From Alectoria sarmentosa (taxonomy: Eukaryota > Ascomycota > Lecanoromycetes > Lecanorales > Parmeliaceae), in assembly GCA_009733775.1 (NCBI GenBank), contig WOGZ01000039.1:110838-174837 (forward strand): a stretch of DNA of 64,000 nt. Reading direction: 5' to 3'. The notes beneath the pieces are model-generated. The model was not told the origin of the DNA. It was given only the letters and a program-made list of their open reading frames with translations, and searched no databases. This document shows, in pieces, positions 45,974 through 58,222 of the stretch. The position numbers and the translations under genes are program-made. Position 1 is the first letter of the stretch. Each line of letters begins with the position of its first letter.

Positions 45974-46856
45974 TCCATATATTGTGGTATTTAGGAACAA
46001 TCTAGCTGGAAATTGGATCATTGTCATGGTTCTTGGGACGAGTACCAAATTGGGACCGAGATCTGGACGCGTTCCGGCAAATCAATCAACTTAGGATCTT
46101 GTACGCATGTTGAGATACAATTCCATGAGATGATGGGTCTTCTCATTCCGTCCTTTCGACAACGTGTTCCAACACCTTCTCGTCAAAACACTCCAATTTG
46201 TCACCATTTCTAACTTTTGTTCTTCTCTTCATCTATGATTTCACCGCGAGGCCCGTATCCTTGGCTTCCCACGACAGTGCGAGCGTCGAAACCCTGGCCA
46301 CATTCGCGGGCGAAGCTTCCAACTATGGAAGACATACTAGCCTCTCATTACCAAGCCCAAAATATGAAATCCCCTCCGTGGCTCTCGCACTGCGGGAGAA
46401 ACTTCATCGGCGCGTGGGATCTCACGTTTAATAATTGAGAGACCTTCAGCCCTCCGGCACCACCGATAGAGCCATTGCCGACGTAAGCGCCTTCACTTTG
46501 GACACCATAGTCAGAAAACTAGGAATGGAGATCGTCCGTAGATGTCGTTTCATTCGCTTGGGGCGACCTGCGATTTCCTTTCCAATGCACCGACTAAGCT
46601 ATACGGGGGATCACGAACGAAGAAAGTTTCCTTCTGCAAAAAGTTTATATGCGCTGAAGAGGTCCAACATCTGATCGGCTGTTGTGATGATCTTCAGGAG
46701 CATGGGAAACACTGAGATCGGGCTTTTTGGACCAGTGGAGATGATCCAAGAGCTGTCGAGAACATCTCATTTCTTGAATCTGACTTGACAATTCCGTTTC
46801 GTTCCGTAGTTTTGACCGAACCCATCGTCTCTCGGATGCTTCTTATTCTTTGCTTC
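45974..46856. other. Intergenic or decayed sequence
   Basis: Plus-strand fragments near 46200-46670 keep short readable runs but no domain I can name. Treated as unassigned, possibly decayed coding sequence. Confidence 0.35.
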
Positions 46857-48010
46857 TTATCCTTTACTTCTTTCCATGAATTTATACCATTGCCCCGAAG
46901 GCTGCTGACGTCGGAGAGTTCCTGTCCCACATTCAATATATCCGGAAAGGCGATGGGTTTTGGGAAACAGGCGAACGTTCCAGACAGCGTCTCGCGATGG
47001 CAAGACCAGTTCTTCGATCAACGGCCATAACGTGGAGCCACCAGAGCTAGACTCACTGTTATTATGATCAAAAGTGAGACTGGTCACATTCTTGTTGTTG
47101 TCCCAGAGGATGGCTTTGGGTTCCAAGCTTCCTGAATTGTGGGGTCGAGTACCTGGTGGAAGATCAGGGGCCCCAGAGGACTACCAGGTGTCGACGCCGG
47201 ACTGAGGTTCGTACTGCACCATTGGCCTAATCCGAGTGATGATAAATTCCATGTCGGTAAGGATGTATTCATACCGTGCGGTGAATCTAACGCAATATGT
47301 GTAGAGCTCTCTCGCCAGTGAGCCAATGTTGGTCCCTGGCGTGCTCGTTCCCGACGTAGCGTTGCACAGTTTTTTCGCTTCGTCACTTCTTACCGAGCTT
47401 AATTTCGCCCGGTAAAATGTTATCCTACTTGTGGCTTGAGGGATTACACCATCGTATTGTGCCCCAGTCTGGTTTGAGCTTCAGTTTTGAAACCTGATAG
47501 ATAGCTTGACCGGCCGTCACCATGTACACTCTGTCACAGCTCAGATACTCGCCAAGGTGGTCCTGAGCAGTCGAAGGGGCATGAGAGACAAGAGAGTGGA
47601 CCCATCGGACTAGCTCGAGGGAGTTCTCGTCGTACATCTCGCAGAAAGGGAATGGAGGGATGTTGGAGCAGTCGTGCAAGTCGAATTTGGCGTTCCGAGA
47701 CTGCTAGCCGCGTACTAGTACCACCGTACATCGATTCGAGCGTGAAAGCCTTTTCGAGCTGCCTCTACTCGATGGCATAAAGACCGCTTCTTTCGAAGGT
47801 GTATGGAACGAGAATTTGTGACTGGATGGCCTTGGTATCCTGCAATTCGGTGATCGCAAACTCGACCCATGAGTCTTACCAACTGCCTGTGGTAGCGCTC
47901 GCAGGAAGGTGGGCCGGGCGGCTCGCCATTGGTTTGCAGGTGCGAATGAAACGGGTGAGATCGCTGCTGAGCATGGATAGATAAGCGCTATTGGTTACGA
48001 AACACAGGCG
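46857..48010 (-). pseudogene. Unnamed protein pseudogene with several stops and frameshifts
   Basis: Protein-like blocks follow in order on the minus strand: GARLCFVTNSAYLSMLSSDL, then EFAITELQDTKAIQSQILVP with YTFERSGLYAIE, RQLEKAFTLESMYGGTS, FDLHDCSNIPPFPFCEMYDE, EYLSCDRVYMVTAGQAIYQV, LARELYTYCVRFTARYEYIL and WPLIEELVLPSRDAVWNVRL. They are broken by in-frame TAA and TAG codons, including TAG between YAIE and RQLEKA, and by at least two frame changes. I cannot name the family. It could be one gene of about 350-400 codons, decayed. Confidence 0.45.
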
Positions 48011-48049
48011 AGCCCCTTGGTGTTCGCCAGGTTCTACAAAATTATTATC

Positions 48050-48780
48050 GAAGCAAAAGAAATCCTCAAGCTTTATAACGTTGCCACTCTCAGCTGCGAC
48101 TTCTCATCAATAGTCTACTATATCGTTGTTCTGATTTCGAGGTCTCTCGCTGGATCCAACGAGTATGCACTGAAGATGGTATGTATCTAGACTACGGATT
48201 TCATCTTTCGTATCCGTTGTTGATTTATGATAGTTCAAGTTCTATGACGATATAGAACATCGGGCAGCGCTGATAGACGAGGAAAAAGATCTTGTCTCGG
48301 TTGATCTTCTTTCTGCTCACATGGATCCCTTCTTCAACCAATGTCGCGCTTACGGCCAACTTGTCGAAAGCGAGCCAAAATGGCAAAATTGCCGTTCAAT
48401 GTTTACGGTCACACGAGAATCCCCGCCGACAAGGAAGAGGAGCTCGCACGAAAATTCAATACCCGACCCGAGACCGACCGGAAAAGGATTATGCCAACCC
48501 CGTTTCCAAACGACAGCCATTCCGCGCCGTCGTGAGAAAATTGATCCGCGAGCCAGTGCCGTTGACACAAAAAGGCGACCAAGACGATGCCGAAGGACTT
48601 GAAGACGATGCATGCGAGAGCTGGGTGTCCATCCGATGGATGTGCGAGCGCGCAACTACGAGGCTGGACCCTCGTGGATATGAGCAGCGCCATGACGACG
48701 CCTCATTTTCTCTTCAACATCCGACCTCTTCGCCAAATTTTCGTCAGTCGACTGGAGGACTTGCGCATGTTTGACCGGGT
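48050..48780 (+). pseudogene. FTA2-like (Sim4 kinetochore subunit family) pseudogene
   Basis: Blocks match the fungal FTA2 domain (PF13095): EYALKM then, across a GTATGT...TAG intron, FKFYDDIEHRAALIDEEKDL, HMDPFFNQCRAYGQLVES, GKIAVQC, YGHTRIPADKEEELARKFN, ANPVSKRQPFRAVVRKLIRE, MPKDLKTM, HPMDVRARNYEAG and LVDMSSAMTTPHFLFNIRPL. These lie in three different frames, so at least four frameshifts are needed. FTA2-domain proteins are greatly expanded in plant-associated and other filamentous fungi; most copies are not true kinetochore subunits. The copy is dead. Confidence 0.7.
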
Positions 48781-50179
48781 ATGCATCCTCTCCGAACGGT
48801 TTCTCGTCTTCAACACCCGTTTCGATCCGGTAATGAAAAAGTAATGCCAACGCAGAAACGGCGTAGATGATGGATGATGAAGAAGCCATCAGGTGGGTAG
48901 GGGTCCTGCCGAACAAGGCGTTCTGTGCAAAGCTTCGGTCTCGTAGCAAGAGAGACCAAGTGCTCAAGAAGCGCGTGGCGCGACTCTAAGGCGTTGCGCC
49001 ATCACAGGCAATGCCTGGAGCCCCATAGCATGCTCGTATTGAAGAGATGTCGAGCCAAAGAGCGAAAATGCGTATCAGGAAACAAAATGTCCTGGTAGTC
49101 TTGATCGAACGCCTTATCCGCAAAAGAATTTACCCCAAACCACCTTTTCCTCCCGCCCACAAAACAATCAAAACACCCTCATCCCCTAGCTCCTATAACA
49201 TAGCAATCATCCTCAAACTCCCAATGCCCAGCTCGCTTCTTCCTAACCGCTCGATCCCTTCACACTCATACACACCAAACTCAACACGAACCAACCAGCT
49301 CCGCAACCCGCTTCCTTGCTCCCCAGCCAGCGTCACCACCGCAGCAGCCAACGGCGTTGCAACCGTCAGGATCAGGATAAACTCGGATAAGATTTCCGGC
49401 CCTTCTTCTCCTCCTCCGTGCATCTTCCCGAGCGCAGTAGTGAGAGACATCATTCAGAAGTCTTACAACCGGCGTTCGCATCTACCACTTCGACTAGAAT
49501 GCGTATTCCAACGCCCTGAGCCTGCGAAGGCCACTTCCGAGGTCCGCAAAGAAGAGAGAGAGAGAGAGAGAGAGCGTAAAGCCTGTAACAAGACAAGAGC
49601 CATCATATATCCTATCCTATCCTATCCTATCCTATCCCATCACATCAGCCAACCAGCCAACCAACCAGTCACACTCTAACCACCACCACCACCACCACCC
49701 CCAACACTCCGAAACACCCTTTCTTGTAAAAATAGATCCAACGCATCACACTTAGTTCCAGGCCATGAATGATGCAACAACACTAACAGCAGTATAGTAC
49801 AGTACCCAGGGTTGATGTAGAGAGAGAGTACACAGGGTCGGATGTAGAGTAACATGGCTCTTGGGGGTGGGAGATGGGGGGTAGGGGTGGGGGGGCCTTT
49901 ATTAGATAAGGAAACAGATAGTATGGCTGTATATATATAAATAAAATCATTGCGATTCACCCTCGCGCGCAACCGCTGTTCCGGATTGATTGATTGATTG
50001 TTTGTATTCCTGGAAAAAAGGAAGGAAGGAAGGAAGGAAGGTGCACTGCACTGCACTGGACTGGAAAATAATCGCAACTGGTTTTCGAATAATGAATGCA
50101 TTGTAAGATAGGGTACCTATATCTTTACTTAATATTCTAAGCCCGCCCCAACCCATCCACACACACCCCCTGACCCCCA

Positions 50180-50640
50180 ATCAATCAATCAATCCTCAAC
50201 AGCCTCCTCCTCCAACCACCAACCGACCGACCACTTTCCCAAACCACCAACCAACCAAGCAAGCACCCATCCAATCCAATCCCATCCTATCCCATCCCAT
50301 CCCATCCCACAACCCCAAAGAAAGCCCCATCATCCATCCATTACCCCATCCAATCCACATAAATCCTAGACCAGTCCCACATACATACATACATACATAC
50401 ACACATATATACATACATACACACATACACGTCCATCCCTTCCTTCATCCTCCCTCCCTTCTGTCTGTCTGTCTGTCTGTCTGTCTGGCCCCCAGCTAGA
50501 TAGATGGATGAAAAACGCAAAGTCCACCCAGATCAAGAAAGAAAAGGTCTCAAGATTGATGGAAACCGGCATCAACCCACTCACTCGCCCGCAGACCCAC
50601 TCACTCACTCACTCACTCACTCACTCACTCACCGACGCGC
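50180..50640. repeat. Cluster of short tandem repeats
   Basis: Successive tracts of (AATC)n, (CCAAC)n-like, (ATCCC)n, (CATA)n, (GTCT)n and (CTCA)n. Confidence 0.85.
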
Positions 50641-50726
50641 AGGAAATTCTCAAGCTAGGTATTGTTGTTGTTGTTGTTGTTTGTTGGTGTCGTGCTTTCG
50701 CCACCGGGGGGGGGGGGGGGGGGGCA

Positions 50727-50797
50727 NNNNNNNNNNNNNNNNNNNNNNNNNNNNNNNNNNNNNNNNNNNNNNNNNNNNNNNNNNNNNNNNNNNNNNN
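50727..50797. other. Assembly gap (71 N)
   Basis: A run of N directly follows a poly-G tract of about 19 bases, a common sequencing stop. Confidence 0.95.
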
Positions 50798-51224
50798 ATG
50801 TGGGGCCGCCGCGGTCGCTTCGTACAGGTTGAGGGAGGGAGGGAGGAAAGGTGCATTATTATATGGTGGATTTCCGCAACGCTGGGCGGTCGTAGGGTGA
50901 TGCATGGGGATGGGGGGGCTCTGGACACGAGCTGGCAGGCAGGCATGGCGGCTTGCAATGATGTTCTGAGGAAGGTGGGGAGCGTCGATTGGGGAATTCT
51001 GAGGGATGCGGAGGGGAAGGGGGGGGGGGAGTGTGGAAGATGACGTGGTGATGGAGGAAGGATGGGAGTTTGGGGGTAAAGGAATGAGGTAAGTGGGTGA
51101 GTGATCAAGTGGAGAAAGAAAGAAGCAAGCGTAGGTTCGAAATGAAAGGACGACATCAATAACAGGCGGTTCACTTCTCAAGAGCCAAGATGAATTGCTT
51201 TGCTCAATCTACTTTAAACCTCCA

Positions 51225-53227
51225 TCACACTCCCTCCTTTTGGGTTTTGTTGTGCTTCCTGAAAACCGCCCAAAAGACACAGGCGTCCAGAAACATGCAG
51301 CCCGCCAGCGAAGAGAACATGACCAAGAGGTCGGGATCCTTGTACGTGGGCGTGAGCGCGAGCGCGAGCGCGGAGCCCCCGGCCGACGAGAGCGCAAAGG
51401 CGGCCTGGATGACCGTCTTCATGGTCATGGGCGCCATCGTGTACGCGTACTCGTACCCGGCCGGGTTCGAAAAGGTTTCGCCGATGCCCTCGAGGACGTA
51501 GACGGGGATCTGGGTCAGGACGTGCACCTGGTTCGGGATGGCGCCCGAGTGGGAGGCGGCGCACCGGCGCGGCCGGTCGAAGCACGGGCCCGTGCTGTAG
51601 ATGAGCTTTTGGACGCCGGCGACGTAGGCCATGGCCGCGGCTTCGACGACGAAGCCCACGAACATGCGGTTGACGGGAGGGAAGGCGAGCTTCACTCGGC
51701 GGAGGGCGGGGTTTATGACATGTTGCAATATCGGCAGGAAGATCACCACGGTCACGCTGTTGATGGTCGGGAGTAGATCATTCGGGATGCCGTGGCTGTT
51801 CATACTTGCCGCCTGGGATATCAAATTGGTGGACATTTGTGTCTGGCAGAGCCAGTATATGACGAAAGCAATGCTGACAGTACAATGAGTATTGAAAGTT
51901 GAAGAGTGGGGTAAAACTTACAAGGCGCGACAGGCTGTTAGGCCGCTTTTGAGCTCCTCCACGAACGACGCAGTCCAAGCCACGGGTTTGCCGTACTTTT
52001 CAAGAACATTTTCCGGTTTAGCGGCCTCCATCCGTCCACCACCCCTTATACCATACCAACAAGCTCGGAAAGCTGTGGGCAATATGTTCGTCTCAGGCCG
52101 ATGGTCGACTGATGATGTGAGCCATGCTTGACAGGGAAGCCTGTGGAGAAGACTTACCAAATCGACTTCCGTTAAGAAAGAAGACCACTAGCGCAGTAGC
52201 AAGCACACTAGAAGGCATCAAGAACGCGGCCCAGAATCCAATGTCCTTCTCCATAAACGTTGTAGCAATGCCTGCGAGCGCTCCGGCGTTCACACACCTA
52301 GAGCGGTTAGTCGGTCAAAGGAAAAGGCGAACGTACGGCTCACCAGTAATAGACATTGAAGATATATTCCACTGTAGCTTCTCGAGATACAATGACCTTC
52401 TCACCAGATTTTGTGTACGATATGTTGTAAGCTTCATCGGTACACTGATCAGCTAATGGGATTTGTCAGCTATCCGGTATAGGCAGCTCTTTGCCTCGGA
52501 TTGTACCAAGGAACGGCCCAATCGTCGCTTTTACTCCTCCTACCCCAATACCTAGGACGAACATAGTAACAATCAAACCAGGGAGACCGCCGCCGTGAGC
52601 AAGAGATACGGGCACTGATGTAGTGATGAGGATTATAAGACCGACGATATAGACACTATTTAGATCAGTCGGATATTTAGAGGCTAATCCGTCGCAAAAC
52701 TGACCACAGAGCGAGACATAGAGTGCGAAAACGGCCAAGCCAACTGTCAGCGATGATAGCAGCACATATGGGCGTTACCAAGCTGAAGAGAGTAAAAGCG
52801 TTGTTCATCACACCAGCAATGGATTCGCCAAGACCAAGAGCTCCAGGCCGAAGAGGATCTGTTCGGGAATTTTGTATATAATTTTCTTCCGATTCGCATT
52901 CAGCATCCTTGTACAAGAAGAGGAGCCCAATAGTCACTCACGAAACATAACTATGATGCCATAATAGCAAAAGCGCTCGGCAAGACCGAGCAAAGCCACG
53001 GACCAGACACTCCAACTAAGGCTGTTTTTTACATGTCGACAGTCGCGAAGTTCGGCCTCTGATGGCTGCGACTTGTCCGATGAGCTTGGTGGTGTTTCTC
53101 CTGACTCCAAGCCTGGGAGCGCAACAATGTCGCCCGAGCTAGAGGATGTTTGTCAGTGCCCATGAGCTCCATGCAAGTCTCCAGGGTTTGAAAGCTACAT
53201 CTCTCCCCTCTTCTCTGCATTTTCCAT
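51225..53227 (-). CDS. PTR2/POT-family peptide transporter
   Basis: Eight exons: 53227-53199, 53138-52942, 52885-52705, 52655-52507, 52452-52344, 52297-52158, 52108-51922 and 51873-51225. The introns are 46-60 nt and every phase agrees; 546 residues. POT signatures: SVALLGLAERFCYYGIIVMF in helix 1 (ExxER region), QNYIQNSRTDPLRPGALGLG, VTPICAAIIADSWLGRFR, GVGGVKATIGPFLADQ, and YYWCVNAGALAGIATTFMEK. Near the end come QMSTNLISQAASMNSHGIPN and IPVYVLEGIGETFSNPAGYE. These are proton-coupled symporters of di- and tripeptides at the plasma membrane, and some export or import peptide-like metabolites. It neighbours the ATP-grasp gene on the same strand. Confidence 0.85.
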
Positions 53228-54124
53228 TTTGGCGAGCTTGATGAGCGGGCTCTGTATACACAGAATAGATTCTCGGCTTGACGACAAGAGCCAATGTAAG
53301 CGTTGTCAAATGGCGAGAAATCAAGTAGAACCAAGCTCAGGTGGCATGAGGAGCCGATGGGCGCTGTGTTGGGAGAGTGCCAAGGCGGCGAGCCTTAGCA
53401 TGGAATGATGGAAGAATCGTAGAATAGAATAGAGCACCAGTATACCTAGCACAGCACCAGTGTATCTAGCACCAACTCTGACGGGCACTAAGACTAGGCG
53501 TTCGTAAATTGGGCCTTGATCTGCAGACCGCCGTATAGGCGCTATGGTGTATCACCTAGCAGTAGCTGGCTGTATGTATGGAAAAGGGAAAAGGGAAAAG
53601 GGAAAAATGAAGAGCACCACTAACGCAGGGTTCAGGGGGGGACTAAGTGTAAGTAGGATCCGAGGAGAAAGCTACTCGAGGCCCCGTCAATTTTCAATTT
53701 TCAATTTTCATTTTTCATTTTTCAATTTTCAAATATGCGGACTCGATTATTATTGCTGATCTTGGCGAAGCTTACTGTACTTGCAAAGCTTCGGTCGCAT
53801 AGCACTGGTGGCACTGCATGTGAATTCTGCGCTACAACAGTAGACTCGGTCTCTGCGACTGAATTTGTTATGCAATTAATTCTTGATGGAATCCTACCGC
53901 AAGCGGCGCCGAAATACACGAAAAATCACAAAAAAACAAGCAATCGGGACGGAGACTATTTACGCTTTAGGAAGCCCAAACGTCAAATGTACAAAACTGC
54001 ACGGGCACCCCGTTGTGGAGAGAACGTACGCTCAATCCCACTGAGTCTGGCCCGAAATGGTAACTTGGTCAGTACAAATACCACCCGCCTTTTTTCTGAC
54101 TACGGTGGTGCAGAGCCAGATTTT
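53228..54124. other. Intergenic with short A/T repeats
   Basis: Contains (GGGAAAA)n near 53580-53605 and a (TTTTCAA)n tract at about 53690-53731. No supported gene. Confidence 0.5.
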
Positions 54125-56380
54125 TCACCTGATATCGACTAGGACTTCTTCGCGAATGGTTTGGCCCACGCGTAGCATTTCAGTTCGACTAGTCTTGGAA
54201 GCCACGTTGAAGGCTGCAACGAAGGACAAGGTTCCGCTGCTAGGGTCCGGTACGGACTCTCCTGGTTGGGCCATGGTTTGAATGTGTACACAGTTACTGA
54301 TCAAATCTGGACGACGTCTTGCGAGCTCTTCGCATATCGCATCGCCGGCTAGGGTCCCGCCTCGCTGCGTCGGGATAAACACACTCTCACACGAAGCCTG
54401 GGCACCAAAGAGAAATGGCTGTGAAAGGACCTTCGCCCTTTCCCCGTCACCGAGAGCGCAAAGCATTTGAACCGCCGTGTAGTCAACACCGTATGTGTAA
54501 GCGGTAGCCCAGATGACCATCCACCCAGGGCACCGCACGTTCACTTCCAGCATAAAAAGCTTTGGTTTAGCCAGCGGAGCTTGGGGTTTGAGGCGAAGAT
54601 CTGTGACACCATCCACTTTGTTATATTCCATAGCGGAGTTCTCGATACGAGCTTCCACATGGAATATGCCAGAGCGAAAGCCTAATGAAAGGACGAATTG
54701 GTGAAGTTCAGTGCGTAACAATTCTTTCTCGCTCTCGATGAGAACCGAGGGATATACCATCTCCAGCTCTTGGAAATTCGCGGATTCCGCAGATCCTTCT
54801 TCGTCAGCGCTGCAGGGAAAGTCGTCGACTACTTCGAAGAAGAGAATCTCGCCTTCCCACATGAGGAAATTGGCGTCGACCTCGGGACCATCCACATAGG
54901 GTTCAACAACTATCTTGATACCTCGACTGAAGCTGGCTAATTTCCCAACTGCGACGAATAGCTCCTTTTCGTTGGTCACTTTGAACACGCCCTCGGAGGA
55001 CCAACCCTTGGAGGGCTTGACGATCAATGGATAGGTCCAACTTTCGTTACTGGCATCCATCTGCTGGCGCAAATCTTCGACGCCAGTGACAAGGGAGACT
55101 GGAAAGTCATGGCCAAACAGTTTTCGAGTAGCATATTTGTCAGTACTGATGGCCAACGACTCCACAGGCGAGGTCGGCAAATTTAGGGTTTTGGCTACCC
55201 TCGCCGCGGCATCGAAGTAAATATCAATAGTCGTAGTAATACCATCAATGACGTGACCAGACTCATGTAAGGCGCTCAGAATACGCGACGGCATATCTTG
55301 ATCTACGCTCAGATCGATGGGTAGAAACTGCTCCACAAGGTGCGAATGCTGGGGATCTTGAAGCCAAGAACCGTGTTGACCAAATACCAATACTGCAATA
55401 CCCATGCCCCGGGCAGCGGTGAACCATCTTTCCATCATGAAGAGGGAACGGTGGCCGAGAATGGCAATTTTTCGCTCTGGAATTGGCTGAGGGATAAGCC
55501 ACGGCAAGGAAAGACGACCAAGTAATTCCGTTTCAAGTTCCGACAAAAGAGACTCATGTGAATGTCCTGATTTGTCCCCTACTACAATTCCTCCCGCAGC
55601 TGATGCCAGGATTTCCGAGAGATTCTCCAAGCCGGTCGACGAGAGGCTCGGGCTTGAGAGATGCTCTCTGGGATCAACGAACCCCTCAATCAACTGTGTA
55701 TTTGGGCAGCCATACAGTCTTTGTTGCAGAAAGTCTGCTCGCACAACAAACCCATCCCGAACGGGAAGCACCAGCTTGACAGCCGCGTCTTTGGAGCCTT
55801 TCTTCACTAGCTCATGGACCACTGAAATCAAGAATGCTGAAGTCTTAGTTGTTGTAATCTCATGCTTCAAATGGCCCTGTATCAGTAGCAGTTGGCGTTC
55901 TTCCGAGGGAAGATCCACTGCTGTGGTAGATACATCGCTGAGAAGCAGGTCCACCGTCTGGAAGTACGAAGGTTTGTCATGATTGCCTTGACTATTCGAG
56001 CGCCATCGAAGGGAGGCTTGTGTCACTTCTACATAGGATTAGTTTCACACCGGTTATGGCAGCATTGAATACAACGAAATACTGACCCCGTCCCTCGGAG
56101 TGTGGAATCGTTAAATTGGCACTTGCATATTCAATTGCCATGACGGGAAACTTTTGATGATGAAGGAGCTCCAGCAAGGCAGGCAGCAATATACACACGG
56201 ACGAGGGGTCTGAAGGAAGCCTTTGAGAAAAGTCAAGTACCAAAGGACTTTCTTTACCCCGAGGAATCGGCCAAATGCACGGCTACCAAGCAAGGCGTCC
56301 AGACGCTGCTGAAGGAGAGTTGCAGGGACATTCAGCGAGGGTAGTTGAAGGATCCATCCGAATATGGTACTCACACTCGA
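54125..56380 (-). CDS. Carnosine-synthase-like ATP-grasp ligase; 5' end disrupted or incomplete
   Basis: The main exon is 56028-54125 (634 codons). It is preceded, across a 58-nt intron (56086-56029), by an exon ending at 56087 with LVLDFSQRLPSDPSSVCILL and FPVMAIEYASANLTIPHSEG. The ATP-grasp fold shows YPLIVKPSKGWSSEGVFKV (ATP-binding Lys), GIKIVVEPYVDGPEVDANFL, FHVEARIE and the Mg-binding KLFMLEVNVRCPGWM (E.N.R). Upstream, a further protein-like block (FGWILQLPSLNVPATLLQQR, LDALLGSRAFGRFLG) is one frame off; one extra G in the G4 run at 56257-56260 would join it. No convincing start codon was found. ATP-grasp enzymes of this type ligate carboxylates to amines, including beta-alanyl and other dipeptides. 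Substrates here are unknown. Confidence 0.7.
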
Positions 56381-58222
56381 GATGGATGCAGCCTCGGTAA
56401 TATCGGCAAGTGGTCAAGCTTTTCTGGCGTACTTGGCCTTGCTGATCGTATGACGTATGGATATTGGCGAGGCGGTGTCGAATACCTAGGTATATAAAAG
56501 ACGAAAAGTAAAACGCACGGAATATTTCTTCTAAAGCCAAGTTGTATTGGAACTAGCTGTCGTTGCTGATAGATTTCATTGGACGCGGGGCGGCACGCGG
56601 CCCACTTTTCTGAGAGATAGCGACGCACTAGCATCCTTGGCTCCTATATCATGCCACTCATGCTTCAGGCCAAATACCAGTAGTCAAGCTTTTACCTAAT
56701 TGAGGAATCCTCGGATTCTGCCCAAGCTGGCTACCTGCCTCCACCAGTGGGGGTATAATACGCCTGAGCCAAAGCTGAGGGTTGAATGATAGAACCATTG
56801 AAAGAGAAGAATCTGCATAACGATCCACCTGGGGAGGTAAAGACGACTAGAAGCCTGGCCGTGGCACTCGAGCGCTGAGGTGTATCAAGGGGTACGGGTG
56901 TCTCAGTAGCTCGATTTGCTACAATACCTGTTGTCAAATCCATCAAATGATCAGTGCGCAACTTGAAAAGCAGAGCCACCAACACCTCCTGCTCCAGCTC
57001 GAGTATACCTCTTCAAAAGATCTACAGTTGCATCCCCCCCCCGAGCTTCATATTGAACAACATTGTAATTTCGCCTATGAGAGGCCTGCTGAGGTGGCTG
57101 GCGATTCTGACAAGCATTTCCCTACCCTACCGCTTACTCAGGCGGACGAATGGGAGATGCCCTACCGTCGGCAGCGTAACCGTGCGCGGGGTGGCTTGAA
57201 CATCCGGGTCTTTTCTTCTCAGCTGCGGAAATGAGCGTTGAGAAGCGGAAGTTTTTTAAACTTCCTGCCTACCCTATAGCGCCATAGACTAGCGGCGGGA
57301 AGCACTGGGCGTAAAATAACTTGGGCGCTCAGGGCATCAAGGGGGTGCGGTGCGGCGCGAGGCTCCCTCGGGGAATGAGAATGAGAATGAGTAATCAGTG
57401 AAATGGGTACGCACTTTTTGCGATACATAAACGTAATTTATTTTACAAGATGAATGAATGCAATGTGTGATGGCGTGCTTTCGCCGTTAATGCACTCCTT
57501 CCGCGATTTTCGCACCTTGCTGGCTGTATGGAGAAGGCAATGCCGGACCTCTTACTAAGGCTATCCCGGGTGGGGTGTGAAACCCGGATTTTTTCTGCCG
57601 GAGCATGTGGGATCCGAATCCCTCGTAATGCATGCCGTTGTGAATTGCAACGTTATGACAAGAGGAAATTGCCCTTGGGCCTTGACGGGCAGTCCGGGCG
57701 CAATTCAAGGAGGCGACCACTTGTCGCCGACAAGTGGTCAGTTGTTGTTGACCTATTTCCTCATAGCGGCGATCCTTCAGCTACTCTGTACACGTAACAT
57801 CACGAGTACTCCATCAGTGTGAGCACTCCAATTGGAGCTGAATGCTGATGCTAGTATCGAGTATTGGAACACGTCGTTAGTTGAAGGGCAGACCCGCCGC
57901 AATTTCAGGAGGCGAGAATTGGTTACATGACCCACTGCCTGATAATGTCGTTACACCGCTATGACTCCTGGATGGTGAACTAAGCCCCGGTGATCTTGCT
58001 AGGTATAACTTCATTGCCGACTATCCCTTCGCTTATGAAGACAGTAGTATGGATACTATAACCACTACCGGGGCTGAAGAATGCGGGGGCTAAGGAACAC
58101 GAGTGCCCTTCCAGAAGAAATATAATAAGCCTTATAGCTGACCGCCATATCCGGTTTGTGCTTGTCCAATTCCCACATCACCTCACAAACATCCAACTTC
58201 TGTTGCATGTACCACATACATC
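56381..58222. other. Intergenic with hairpin and spaced direct repeat
   Basis: No supported gene. It contains a perfect 12-bp-arm inverted repeat at 57715-57739, and a ~35-bp imperfect direct repeat (57681-57715 and about 57882-57916). Confidence 0.45.
57715..57739. repeat. Perfect inverted repeat, 12-bp arms, 1-nt spacer
   Basis: GACCACTTGTCG, one C, then its exact reverse complement. It could be a dimeric regulator site, a cruciform or a transposon end. Confidence 0.8.

Larger units (their letters stand above)
48844..51224. other. Repeat-rich intergenic region with assembly gap
   Basis: Holds (CCTAT)n near 49610-49640, GA-repeat near 49555-49575, GGAA-type repeats near 50020-50040, and many tetranucleotide tracts (AATC, CATA, GTCT, CTCA) at 50180-50640. 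A G-run of about 19 directly precedes the gap. Frames here are low-complexity artefacts. Confidence 0.6.

Noticed and set aside
46198..46674. Plus-strand fragments as a gene
   Set aside because: No domain or consistent frame; left as unassigned decayed sequence.
49676..51181. Frames spanning the N gap
   Set aside because: They translate microsatellites and undefined bases.
57950..58120. Minus-strand TAGTGGTTATAGTATCC as part of a tRNA-Asp
   Set aside because: The A-box-like word is present but there is no B-box, acceptor pairing or T-arm downstream.
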